From JBNJGT01 sp046496745 (GTDB lineage Archaea > Nanobdellota > Nanobdellia > Woesearchaeales > JACJVW01): a stretch of 39,861 nucleotides of DNA. The stretch is from positions 1 through 39,861 of the forward strand of contig JAWOGQ010000090.1 in assembly GCA_046496745.1 (NCBI GenBank), in the 5' to 3' direction. How positions within the stretch are numbered: the first letter of the stretch is position 1; each line of letters starts with the position of its first letter. The notes below the pieces were generated by a model. That model was not told where the DNA came from, searched no databases, and saw only the letters and a program-made list of their open reading frames with translations. Of this stretch, positions 23,868 to 31,708 are shown one piece after another. Made by a program: the position numbers and the translations under genes.

Positions 23868-24944
23868 ATGGATGAACCCTTCATCAAAGAAGATACAAAG
23901 GTATCAACCGATAATGAACTTGAGCAATACCTCGCAACCCGGAAAGCACGCATAAAGGTCGTGGGAACTGGTGGCGCAGGTAATAATACAATCAATCGTA
24001 TGTCCCAGGTGGGGATTGCAGGCGTTGATACAATCGCTTTGAACACTGATGCCCAGGATCTTCTTTATACAACCGCAGACAGTAAGATACTCCTTGGAAA
24101 GGATGTAAGCGGTGGTCTTGGAGCAGGGTCCCAGCCGAAGGTCGGAGAGGAATCAGCAAGGGACAGTGAAGGGGACATAAAGAAAGCGCTTGGAACACCT
24201 GACATGGTGTTTATCACTTGCGGGCTTGGTGGCGGAACTGGTACAGGTTCTGCTCCAGTTGTTGCTGAAATCGGAAAAAAGGTTGGTGCACTTGTAGTGG
24301 GTGTCGTGACAATACCTTTTTCCATGGAAGGCAAGCGCAGGTACGAGAATGCGGTCATAGGGCTTGAGAAGCTTGAACAGACTGTTGATACACTCATAGT
24401 TATACCAAACGACAAGCTGATGGAGATGGCTCCTGATCTTCCGATCAGTACAGCATTCAAGGTCGCTGATGAGATCCTTACCAATGCGGTGAAGGGTATA
24501 GCTGAACTGATAACGACTGCAGGGCTTGTCAATCTTGACTTTGCGGATGTACGTGCTATCATGGATAGCGGGGGTGTTGCCCTTATAGGTACAGGTGAAA
24601 GTGATAGCGAGAACCGGGCGACCGAGGCAGTCGAGAAGGCCATACAGAATCCTTTGCTTGATGTGGACATCTCAGGGGCAAGCGGGGCGCTCATCAATGT
24701 TGCAGGAGGTCTTGACATGACGCTTGAAGAGGCGAGAAAGGTTGTCGAGACTATCTCAGAGAGGCTTGATGATGATGCAAAGATCATATGGGGCTCCCAG
24801 ATCAACGAGGATCTGCAGAATTCGATAAGGGTCATGATAATTGTCACAGGAGTGACATCCAGCCAGATACTTGGCTCTAACACACTCCGGAAAAGACAAA
24901 AACAGGAAATAGAAAACGAGTTGGGGATAGAGTTCGTTAATTAA
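23868..24944 (+). CDS. ftsZ: Cell division GTPase FtsZ
   Basis: 358 residues. The tubulin/FtsZ GTPase signature GGGTGTGSAPV is present, as are the first nucleotide loop GTGGAGNNTINRM, NTDAQDL, and the synergy loop with DFADVRAIMDSGG. It polymerises into the division ring. A short acidic N-terminal extension precedes the GTPase. I choose the ATG at 23868, because a Shine-Dalgarno GAGGTG (23856-23861) precedes it; the alternative GTG at 23859 lies within that site. It leads the conserved archaeal order FtsZ-SecE-Spt5-L11. Confidence 0.96.
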   Translation: MDEPFIKEDTKVSTDNELEQYLATRKARIKVVGTGGAGNNTINRMSQVGIAGVDTIALNTDAQDLLYTTADSKILLGKDVSGGLGAGSQPKVGEESARDSEGDIKKALGTPDMVFITCGLGGGTGTGSAPVVAEIGKKVGALVVGVVTIPFSMEGKRRYENAVIGLEKLEQTVDTLIVIPNDKLMEMAPDLPISTAFKVADEILTNAVKGIAELITTAGLVNLDFADVRAIMDSGGVALIGTGESDSENRATEAVEKAIQNPLLDVDISGASGALINVAGGLDMTLEEARKVVETISERLDDDAKIIWGSQINEDLQNSIRVMIIVTGVTSSQILGSNTLRKRQKQEIENELGIEFVN

Positions 24945-24945
24945 A

Positions 24946-25131
24946 ATGGGTATGGATAGAATCAAAGCAAGACTGAGGCACCACATCAAGGAGTATTGGC
25001 GTGTGCTGAGACTGACAAAGAAACCTTCAATGCCTGAGTTCAAATCTATTGTTAAGATCTCAGGACTTGGTATGGCAATCATAGGTTTCATAGGATTTAT
25101 AATAACAATGGTAAGACAAGTACTATTTTAG
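24946..25131 (+). CDS. secE: Preprotein translocase subunit SecE (Sss1/Sec61 gamma)
   Basis: 61 residues. An amphipathic N-terminal helix (LRHHIKEYWRVLRLTKKPSM) is followed by the single transmembrane helix (GLGMAIIGFIGFIITMV). The segment KKPSMPEFKSIVKISG is typical of archaeal SecE. It clamps the SecY channel. It starts one base after the FtsZ stop. A second ATG two codons later is possible. Confidence 0.93.
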   Translation: MGMDRIKARLRHHIKEYWRVLRLTKKPSMPEFKSIVKISGLGMAIIGFIGFIITMVRQVLF

Positions 25132-25140
25132 GGATGTACG

Positions 25141-25716
25141 ATGGATAAGAAAAAAGAACAGATGGAAGAAGACGAATTTGCAGAGATGAAGAAGGAGCTT
25201 GCTTCTGAAGAGACTCCAGAGGAACCTGCTGAGCCTGAAGAGGCTGCTGAGGAGCCTGAATCTGGTGAGATAAGCACCTCGCTTTTTGCTTTGCGAACAA
25301 CGGCCAATCGTGAAGATCAGGTCATGGATTTCCTAATCAGCAATGTCAAGAAAAAAGAGCTTGCGGTGTATTCAGTGATAGCACCTCACGGGATGAGAGG
25401 CTACATATTCATTGAGGCAGGTAACAGGACAGACGCTGAGCAAGCTGCATTCAATATACCTTATGCACGTGGATTGTTACCAAAAGAGGTCAATTACAAA
25501 GAGATTGAGCATATGCTTGAACAGGTAAAAAAGGATGTCAACATACAGAAGAATGATATCTGCGAGATCATATCAGGACCGTTCAAGCGTGAGAAAGCCA
25601 AGGTTACCAGGGTGGACAAGCAAAAAGAGGAAGTGGTAGTTGAATTGCTTGAATCTGCAGTTCCTATCCCGATAACTGTCAAGGTTGATGCGATCAAAGT
25701 TATACGAAGAGATTAA
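25141..25716 (+). CDS. spt5: Transcription elongation factor Spt5 (NusG homolog)
   Basis: 191 residues. An acidic N-terminal tail (~45 residues, Glu/Pro-rich) precedes the NGN domain (SLFALRTTANREDQVMDFL, RGYIFIEAGNRTDAEQAA) and a KOW domain (ISGPFKREKAKVTRVDKQKE). With Spt4 it binds the RNA polymerase clamp and raises processivity. The acidic tail is longer than in many archaeal Spt5. The gene sits between SecE and L11, as in most archaea. Its presence confirms standard archaeal RNA polymerase in this cell. Confidence 0.95.
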   Translation: MDKKKEQMEEDEFAEMKKELASEETPEEPAEPEEAAEEPESGEISTSLFALRTTANREDQVMDFLISNVKKKELAVYSVIAPHGMRGYIFIEAGNRTDAEQAAFNIPYARGLLPKEVNYKEIEHMLEQVKKDVNIQKNDICEIISGPFKREKAKVTRVDKQKEEVVVELLESAVPIPITVKVDAIKVIRRD

Positions 25717-25728
25717 GGAGAGATATTT

Positions 25729-26208
25729 ATGGCAAAAGAGAAGATTGAGATATTGATTGAAGGTGGAAAAGCAACAGCAGCTCCGCCACTGGGTCCTGCT
25801 TTAGGCCCTATGGGTGTGAACATAGGAGAGATTGTTACAGAGATAAACAAAGTTACTGCATCTTTCAAGGGCATGCAGGTGCCTGTGAATGTCATTGTTG
25901 ATACAGTGACAAAGGATTATGAGATAACTGTCGGTACGCCACCAGCATCAGCGCTCATAAAGAAAGAGGCCGGGATAAATAAGGCTTCAAAGAGCGCAGA
26001 GGTTGCAGGAAACCTTACATTTGATCAGGTCGTAAAGATTGCTGACATGAAGAAAACATCACTGCTTGGTGTTGATGTCAAGCAGAGGGTAAAAGACATA
26101 CTTGGTACCTGTAATTCAATGGGTATAACAGTTGAATCCAAGGATCCAAAGACTGTGACCAAGGAAATCAATGAAGGCGCTTACGACGAGCAGCTCAAAT
26201 CTGCTTAA
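25729..26208 (+). CDS. rpl11: 50S ribosomal protein L11
   Basis: 159 residues, archaeal length. N-terminal block (KATAAPPLGPALGPMGVNIG) and C-terminal RNA-binding block (VKIADMKKTSLLGVDVKQRVKDILGTCNSMGI split by short loops) are intact. It forms the GTPase-associated centre with 23S rRNA. A Shine-Dalgarno GGAGA precedes the ATG. The stop overlaps the convergent DtdA stop by four bases. Genes L1, L10 and L12 that often follow are absent here. Confidence 0.96.
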   Translation: MAKEKIEILIEGGKATAAPPLGPALGPMGVNIGEIVTEINKVTASFKGMQVPVNVIVDTVTKDYEITVGTPPASALIKKEAGINKASKSAEVAGNLTFDQVVKIADMKKTSLLGVDVKQRVKDILGTCNSMGITVESKDPKTVTKEINEGAYDEQLKSA

Positions 26209-27002
26209 ATAGCTTTATTTCTTTTTACTTCAATATCCATTTCAGCGAGAATTTCTTTTATCTTTTGCTTGTGGGGGCCAAGGCCTTTCCAGTCAAGCAC
26301 TATGAGGTCTGCTCTTGTTGTGTTCTTTTCTATTGCCTGCTCCAGAATATCCCTGTCCAGGTGTTCAAGGAGGAATTTTGCGCAGATATGGCCTATCGCA
26401 AGGTCAGAATCCCGTATCAGCCTGTTTGCGGTCTCATTGTAATGACCGCCTCCCAAGACAATGGCAGTCCTTCTTTCTTTAGGGGGTTCTTTTGTAAGTC
26501 TTATTATGGTCTCTGCTATAAGCTTGCCTGCTTTCTTGTTCTCCCATTCCTCCTGGCTTGAGCCTATCTCAATGAACATGCAGGGCTTATTGATCGCTGG
26601 GCCATGATGGGTCTGCTCAATGCTCACCTCAAAGCCAAGATCGTTTATCTCGTCCAGGATGCGAAGGGCTTCCCTGATATATTCAGCCGGTGCCTTGCAA
26701 AGGGTCCGGTCTTCTCCTCCGATGTCTGCGGTGTTCCAGTTGCCGGGGACATGACAGCAGAGACAGGGTCTTTTAGCCTTGCTTTGGTGTTTTGTCGCAA
26801 AAATGATCATGTCTTCTGGCAGGTCCTGGTCAATGCCTTCACAGTAGACTGAATCTTTGTCTGTGGTGTAAAGGGTGAAATCTTTGAAAGAATAGACTTT
26901 GTGATTGAATTTTTCTCCTGATTCTTTTGCAGGGTATTTCAGAAGATGCTCTTTGATGTTCATGCCTGCAGGGTCTTTGGTTGAAACGATGACTGCTTTC
27001 AT
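26205..27002 (-). CDS. dtdA: D-aminoacyl-tRNA deacylase (DtdA/GEK1 type)
   Basis: 265 residues, the archaeal/plant zinc-type DTD2 family that removes D-amino acids from mischarged tRNA. Recognisable blocks are the N-terminal strand AVIVSTKDPAGMNI, ATKHQSKAKRPCLCCHVPGNW, IEQTHHGP, CMFIEIGSS, LGGGHYN and IGHICAKFLLEHLD. Candidate metal and catalytic residues are the His in TKHQ, CCHVPGNW, THHGP and GGHYN. The HTPGNW block, usual in the family, reads HVPGNW. The ATG overlaps the stop of the upstream radical SAM gene (ATGA), so the two form an operon. Confidence 0.92.
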   Translation of the reverse strand: MKAVIVSTKDPAGMNIKEHLLKYPAKESGEKFNHKVYSFKDFTLYTTDKDSVYCEGIDQDLPEDMIIFATKHQSKAKRPCLCCHVPGNWNTADIGGEDRTLCKAPAEYIREALRILDEINDLGFEVSIEQTHHGPAINKPCMFIEIGSSQEEWENKKAGKLIAETIIRLTKEPPKERRTAIVLGGGHYNETANRLIRDSDLAIGHICAKFLLEHLDRDILEQAIEKNTTRADLIVLDWKGLGPHKQKIKEILAEMDIEVKRNKAI

Positions 27003-28057
27003 ATGTATTCCCTCTCAATCTCCAGTTGGTCCCATGTTGGATATTCTTCGATTATTGCACAGGGTTCTTTTAGCTTTCTTTTTATGTGCTTCATTGCTGC
27101 AGCTCTTGTCAGGACACGGTTCTTGTCTGTATCTATGAAGATGTGCTTTTCAGGAATGTTGCATTTTCTTATTATGCGCTCTTTTGTATCTTCAAGGGAA
27201 TATTTCTCGGGAAAGACTGCTCCTCTTATCAGGAGGCCTTCATCAGTTATCTTGTCAAATGGTTTTGCTGCGTTCTTTGCCCTGCGCTTGATACGGTTCG
27301 CCATCTGGACAGCGTCCTTGAGGCGGGTTGTGCAGTAATGGACATTTACCCCTGAGTCTTCCAGGGTTTCCATGAGCTTTGTTGCTTCCTCTTCGCTTCC
27401 CTCTATTGCGTATGAGAGCTGTGACTTGATGTTGAACCCTTTCTCCTCAAGCTTGTTTGCGTTGGTATCTGATAGTTCTAGCTCGTTGAGGTTGATGAAA
27501 TCCACCTTGTCTTTCACGTATTCTATCAGTGGGCGTGCATCTGTTCCAGGTATGACTGGTATCTCGATCCCTATGTCCCAGTCGAATTCTCCTGCAAGCT
27601 TTAGCCTTGGCCAGTCCTCTTGTGATTCGTAATCTGGATGGAAGCGTATCTCGTCAAGACCAGCATCGTGGAGTGCCTTCAGTTTTTCTTTAGTGACATT
27701 CTTCAAAGGAGTGTATAGGTGGATGTGGAAGTGGCCGAATTCCTGCTTTAGTTTTCTTATGATCCTTGTTGTCCGCTCTATCTTCAGGAGAGGGTCGCCG
27801 CCTGTGATGCCTGCGCCTCTTGCATCTGATATCCGGGCTTCTTCCAGGATCTCCTCATCAGATGTCACTGGCCTCTCATTGGCATAGATTACGTCCTTGT
27901 TCTTCTTCTCATCAGAAAGAGGGCAAAAGTAGCATGACTTGTTGCAGAGGCCGGTTATGAAAAGCACCAGCTTTTGGCCTTTCACGCATTGGCTGCAGCC
28001 CTTTGGAAGGTCGTTTATCTTTTTCGAGAAGTAAGGTGTATCTTTCATGTATTTCAT
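26999..28057 (-). CDS. Radical SAM protein, pyruvate-formate-lyase-activase related (COG2108-like)
   Basis: 352 residues. The radical SAM cluster is CNKSCYFC, preceded by CSQCVKGQKLVLFITG. The SAM-binding GITGGDPLL follows. Further Cys residues (HYCTTRLKD) suggest an auxiliary site. The family, related to PFL activases, is widespread in archaea with no proven reaction. It is coupled to dtdA. A TATA element CTTTTTAAATAATT (28068-28082) suits transcription from ~28048, so the fourth codon (Met, 28048) may be the true start. Confidence 0.82.
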   Translation of the reverse strand: MKYMKDTPYFSKKINDLPKGCSQCVKGQKLVLFITGLCNKSCYFCPLSDEKKNKDVIYANERPVTSDEEILEEARISDARGAGITGGDPLLKIERTTRIIRKLKQEFGHFHIHLYTPLKNVTKEKLKALHDAGLDEIRFHPDYESQEDWPRLKLAGEFDWDIGIEIPVIPGTDARPLIEYVKDKVDFINLNELELSDTNANKLEEKGFNIKSQLSYAIEGSEEEATKLMETLEDSGVNVHYCTTRLKDAVQMANRIKRRAKNAAKPFDKITDEGLLIRGAVFPEKYSLEDTKERIIRKCNIPEKHIFIDTDKNRVLTRAAAMKHIKRKLKEPCAIIEEYPTWDQLEIEREYI

Positions 28058-28082
28058 TAATCTGTGTCTTTTTAAATAATTA

Positions 28083-28360
28083 ACTGGTTTCAGGGTGTGG
28101 TTTATAAAGATAAGTATAAAAATAAGCTTTTAAATTAAATCTAATAAAAGAATTTAAATAAGTTTCTATCTAGGGTTTTTTAGAAGGTTTAAAAAAAGAA
28201 TAAATAAGAATATAAAATAAAGTATAAAAAATAAGTAAGAAAAGGTAATCTAATAAAGTATTAAATAAAGGGTTTAAATAATAACTTAAATAATATCTAA
28301 AATAATAGATAATATAAAAGCAAAAATAATATAAATAAGCAGAATAAATATAATTATAGA
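28083..28360. other. Very A+T-rich non-coding region
   Basis: About 280 bases made almost entirely of A and T on the plus strand, with many units of the type AATAAATAA, TATAAAATAAAG and TTTAAATAA. Purines, especially A, dominate one strand. No convincing coding frame, tRNA or long inverted repeat is seen; the only frame (minus, 28286-28474) is low complexity. It separates leftward genes (radical SAM) from rightward ones. It may be a replication origin or unwinding region, a chromatin-bound region, or degraded sequence; none is proven. Confidence 0.6.
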
Positions 28361-28363
28361 AAG

Positions 28364-28492
28364 ATGGAAATTTATAAGAAAAGTTTCGAGATCTGTGATG
28401 AGGAAGCCTATTCCCTTGATTTTTGGGTCAATGGTGATGATCTGCTTATCGGATATTTCAGTGATGTAGATCACCCAAATCTTTATATATAA
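28364..28492 (+). CDS. Possible 42-residue protein
   Basis: A short frame starting MEIYKKSFEICDEEAYSLDF, with a balanced, protein-like composition despite the A+T-rich flank. It has one Cys and no domain I recognise. Base composition switches sharply at its start. A TATA-like AAATATAATT lies just upstream (28346-28355). Its last bases form the TATA box of the next small gene. It may be chance. Confidence 0.4.
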   Translation: MEIYKKSFEICDEEAYSLDFWVNGDDLLIGYFSDVDHPNLYI

Positions 28493-28493
28493 G
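28482..28493 (+). promoter_or_regulatory. TATA box of the small gene at 28513
   Basis: TTTATATATAAG, ~25 bases before the ATG at 28513, is a strong leaderless archaeal promoter. Confidence 0.6.
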
Positions 28494-28512
28494 TAAAAAA
28501 GTAAGTATAAAC

Positions 28513-28680
28513 ATGAATACTACCACTTTCAGGAGGAAATTGTACAAAAGGGGTTCGAGTTATGAGACAACAATCCCGATGCCTCTATTGTTTGCAGTCG
28601 ATAAGACCAAAAAGAATAATGTCTTGTTCGTGTATGATCGGGATCAGGACAGATGGTATATCGAATTTGAGGAATCATGA
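28513..28680 (+). CDS. Small AbrB/SpoVT-like protein
   Basis: 55 residues: basic N-terminus (TFRRKLYKRGSSYETTIPMP), then a strand-rich C-terminus (NNVLFVYDRDQDRWYIEFEE). The RKLYKRGSSYETTIP segment resembles the swapped-hairpin start of AbrB-type DNA-binding proteins, which act as transcription regulators or antitoxins. Assignment is tentative. A strong TATA box lies at leaderless distance. No toxin gene is adjacent. Too short for a standard ORF cut-off. Confidence 0.6.
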   Translation: MNTTTFRRKLYKRGSSYETTIPMPLLFAVDKTKKNNVLFVYDRDQDRWYIEFEES

Positions 28681-28707
28681 GTCTTGGCGAGACACGGGTT
28701 GGCGATT

Positions 28708-28733
28708 GGGTTTTTAGGGTTTCCTAAAAACCC
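28708..28733 (+). terminator. Perfect 11-bp hairpin before a ribosome site
   Basis: GGGTTTTTAGG and CCTAAAAACCC flank a GTTT loop. It lies 28 bases past the AbrB-like stop and directly before the Shine-Dalgarno AAGGTGAT (28736-28743) of the next gene. It could be a terminator, an mRNA-processing site, or a control element of the next gene. Confidence 0.55.
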
Positions 28734-28746
28734 TTAAGGTGATAAG

Positions 28747-29043
28747 ATGAATTATGTAAGGATAAGGGATGTGATTCCCAGGCTGGATATGGATGAGCTT
28801 ATAAAGATCAAGCGGGATCTGGATTCAGGATCGATTCATCTGAAAAAATTAATTAATGACGAGATTGCAAAAAAGAAGAATGAGCATTCAGGGGTTTGCG
28901 CGGTGTGCATGAAGCCAATCGATCCTGCGGATCATGATACTTTCACACTCATATTCGGCCCGGATGATTTCAAGAAGAAGGCGTCCTTTTGCGCGCATGA
29001 TTGCATGACTTATTTCATTTCAAGGCTTAAAAAAGAGGTTTAG
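28747..29043 (+). CDS. Small zinc-finger protein, unknown function
   Basis: 98 residues. The N-terminal half is helical (RLDMDELIKIKRDLDSGSIHLKKLIND). The C-terminal half has a likely zinc site: CAVC (51-54) and CAHDC (82-86). Not recognised beyond that. The stop is two bases before the GTG start of the P-type ATPase gene, so it is probably its operon partner. Start supported by AAGGTGAT at proper spacing. Confidence 0.65.
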   Translation: MNYVRIRDVIPRLDMDELIKIKRDLDSGSIHLKKLINDEIAKKKNEHSGVCAVCMKPIDPADHDTFTLIFGPDDFKKKASFCAHDCMTYFISRLKKEV

Positions 29044-29045
29044 CA

Positions 29046-31685
29046 GTGTTCTTTGATAAGGAACCAGAAGAAGTATTTAATGAGTTGATTAGTTCTGATA
29101 CCGGTCTCTCTGAAAATGAGGTTGAACGCCGGCAGGGGATGTATGGGAAGAATATCGTGTACAGGGTCCCAAAGGTAAAGGGCTTTCCTTTCCTGATTGC
29201 ACAGTTCAGGAGGGTGAGCATCTACCTGCTGCTTATTCTTCTGTTATTATCTGTTCTTCTTGGAGATTACCTGAAGGTTCTGGTAGTATTGCCTATCCTG
29301 CTTTTCAATGGTTATCTTGGGTATCGCAAGATGTACGATTACCAGAGGGCCAAGTATCTTCTGCAGGAGTTAAGCAGCCAGAATGTAAAGGTCATGAGGG
29401 ATGGTAATTTCAAGTCAATTGATTCTACTGAACTTGTCCCGGGGGATGTCATCTATGTCCAGACCGGTGAAAGGGTACCTGCAGATGCGCGGCTATTTGA
29501 GATGAAGGATCTTGAGACCTCGGAGTCACGCATTACAGGCAAATACAGCCCTGTGAAGAAATCCCTGAAACTGGTGATACCAGGCAGTCCCATGGAGAAA
29601 CAGAATAACATGATCTTTTGCGGTTCAACAGTCACTAAGGGATATGCGAAGGCTGTTGTTGTGAGGACAGGAAGTGATACTTATCTTGGAGATCTCATGA
29701 AGGGGGAAGAAGGATCTTATCATGAGGTGATCCCTCTTGAAAAGAAAACCTCCAGGCTTAAGCTCTGGCTTGAGAGAATGATTGGTATCTGTGCTCTAAC
29801 AGTCCTGGGAATCGCGTTGTACTCTTCGTCAGAATTCCTGCAGATTCTCATGCAGCTGGACATGTCTGTGGAATGGTTCAGCAGCCTGTTTTTTAGTATA
29901 CAGGATTATGCTTATGTTGCTGTTGGGCTTAGTGTTGGTGCGGTACCGGCTGGTTTTGCAAATATAATAGGTGATGCCTTGTCCAGGGGATTAAAGCTGA
30001 TGCACAAGAATAAGGTGGTGATGCGAAAACTTAATCCCATACTTAATCTTGGCTTCACCAGCGCGCTTTGTTCTGATATAACAGGAATCCTTACTGAAGA
30101 GCGCATGACTGTCCGGAAGATATTTGCCAATGGTTCAGTGATGGAAGTGACAGGAAACGGATCTGAAGGGGAGATACTCAAGGATGGCATGCAGGTCAAG
30201 CCTCATGAGGTGGACCTTATATTGAAGATAGGCATGCTGAATAATGATGCATCAATCGATGCGGAATCATACCTTGGGGATCCGACAGAACTTGCTCTTA
30301 TAATGAGCGGGGCAAAGAATAATCTCAATAAGACAGATCTTGAAAAAAATTTCCCGCGTATAGCTGACAAGCCTTTTGATTCTGACAGGAGAAGAAAGGC
30401 TACACTGCACAGGACAAAGACTAAAAACTATCTTTTTGTGAAAGGGGCATGTGATACAGTACTTAATCTCTGCACTTCTGTTATCATAGACGGGAAAGTA
30501 CAGAAGATGACCCCTGAGCGGATGGAATCTATAAAGCGGATGAATGAATCTTTCTCCCAGGAAGGGTTAAGGGTGATCTCCTTTGCTTTCAAGGTTCATC
30601 CTGATACAGAGATAAAGGAGGAAAACCTTATCTTTGTGGGGCTGCAGGCACTGGAGAACCCGTTGAGAAAGAACTCGCAGGCAGCGATACATAAGCTTGA
30701 GAAGGCAGGAATCAAGACAACATTTGTCACAGGAGAACATATGAATACTGCTCTGGCGATCGGTTCAAGCCTGGGGATAAAAGGGAATGCTGTAAATGCC
30801 GCGGAGCTGGATAAGGAAAAGGATCTTGAGAACAGGATAGAGGATATATCCATTGTTGCACGGGCTAGCTCAGCGCATAAACTCAAGATTGTGACAGCTC
30901 TTCGGAATAAAGGCTATAATGTGGCTGTCACCGGAGATAGCATGAATGATGCATTCACGCTTCAGAAGGCGGATACAGGCATATCGATGGGGGAGAGCAG
31001 TGATATTGCAAAAGAGGCTTCAGATGTAGTGGTAGAGGATAATTCCTTTTTTACCATAGTAAGAGGGATTGAGGAGTCGAAAGGCATAAACGAGAATATC
31101 CAGAAGTTTCTCATGTCAATCTTTTCAGGAAATCTTGCAATGCTCTTCATTATGCTTGTTCCTGCGTTATTGTCTCTTTTGTTTGGGATACAGTTCCTCT
31201 CTCCTTTGCAGGGTGTACATATCTTATGGATCGCTTTTATTGCAGATGGTCTTTTCTCCTACATGATGCTGCATGATCCAGTCAGACCTTCTATAATGGG
31301 CTATTCCCAGAAATCCTTTGACAGGAGATCAATGATGGATACAGTGATAATCGCGATAATGATCTATGGCCTGACTGCTCTTATCATGAGTGTTGACAGG
31401 TTTCCATACACTATGGTATTTACAGCACTTGTGCTGTTCCAGTTTGTAAAGGTCTTGATTGTCCGCATGAAGCATAAGGTCTGGTTCTTTTCCAATAAGA
31501 ACTTATGGCTTACGATGATTCTGATGGTATCTTTACAGGGGCTTATAGTCTATGTCCCTTTCTTGCAGCCTGTATTTGATACAGTACCTCTGGCACTTGA
31601 TGATCTGCTGCTTGTAATTGCGGCTGCTACTGGGTTGTTTGTCCTGGGATTGATATTCTCCTTTGTAAGGCGAAAAGATATTTAA
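29046..31685 (+). CDS. P-type ATPase-like protein with altered catalytic motifs
   Basis: 879 residues with the P2-type order: N-terminal cation-ATPase segment, A domain, membrane helices M1-M6, P and N domains, further C-terminal helices. Overall length and fold match Ca2+/H+ type pumps. But several key motifs are changed. The phosphorylation loop DKTGTLT reads DITGILT (Asp344 kept, Lys and Thr lost). The A-domain TGES reads TGKY (164-167). The M4 PEGLP reads PAGFA (301-305). The P domain keeps TGDSMND (629-635) and the N domain FVKGACD. The Asp remains, so a slow or regulatory enzyme, or an inactive pump, is possible. GTG start two bases after the preceding zinc-finger gene. Confidence 0.85.
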   Translation: MFFDKEPEEVFNELISSDTGLSENEVERRQGMYGKNIVYRVPKVKGFPFLIAQFRRVSIYLLLILLLLSVLLGDYLKVLVVLPILLFNGYLGYRKMYDYQRAKYLLQELSSQNVKVMRDGNFKSIDSTELVPGDVIYVQTGERVPADARLFEMKDLETSESRITGKYSPVKKSLKLVIPGSPMEKQNNMIFCGSTVTKGYAKAVVVRTGSDTYLGDLMKGEEGSYHEVIPLEKKTSRLKLWLERMIGICALTVLGIALYSSSEFLQILMQLDMSVEWFSSLFFSIQDYAYVAVGLSVGAVPAGFANIIGDALSRGLKLMHKNKVVMRKLNPILNLGFTSALCSDITGILTEERMTVRKIFANGSVMEVTGNGSEGEILKDGMQVKPHEVDLILKIGMLNNDASIDAESYLGDPTELALIMSGAKNNLNKTDLEKNFPRIADKPFDSDRRRKATLHRTKTKNYLFVKGACDTVLNLCTSVIIDGKVQKMTPERMESIKRMNESFSQEGLRVISFAFKVHPDTEIKEENLIFVGLQALENPLRKNSQAAIHKLEKAGIKTTFVTGEHMNTALAIGSSLGIKGNAVNAAELDKEKDLENRIEDISIVARASSAHKLKIVTALRNKGYNVAVTGDSMNDAFTLQKADTGISMGESSDIAKEASDVVVEDNSFFTIVRGIEESKGINENIQKFLMSIFSGNLAMLFIMLVPALLSLLFGIQFLSPLQGVHILWIAFIADGLFSYMMLHDPVRPSIMGYSQKSFDRRSMMDTVIIAIMIYGLTALIMSVDRFPYTMVFTALVLFQFVKVLIVRMKHKVWFFSNKNLWLTMILMVSLQGLIVYVPFLQPVFDTVPLALDDLLLVIAAATGLFVLGLIFSFVRRKDI

Positions 31686-31690
31686 AGAGG
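31677..31690 (+). promoter_or_regulatory. TATA box of the elp3 gene
   Basis: AGATATTTAAAGAG, centred ~26 bases before the ATG at 31709, overlaps the end of the P-type ATPase gene and suits leaderless transcription. Confidence 0.55.
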
Positions 31691-31708
31691 CCCTGGTTCT
31701 ATCGTCTT

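Noticed and set aside
28286..28474. Minus-strand frame of 62 codons
   Set aside because: It is almost only Ile, Leu and Phe/Asp in low-complexity A+T-rich sequence and overlaps a better small plus-strand frame.
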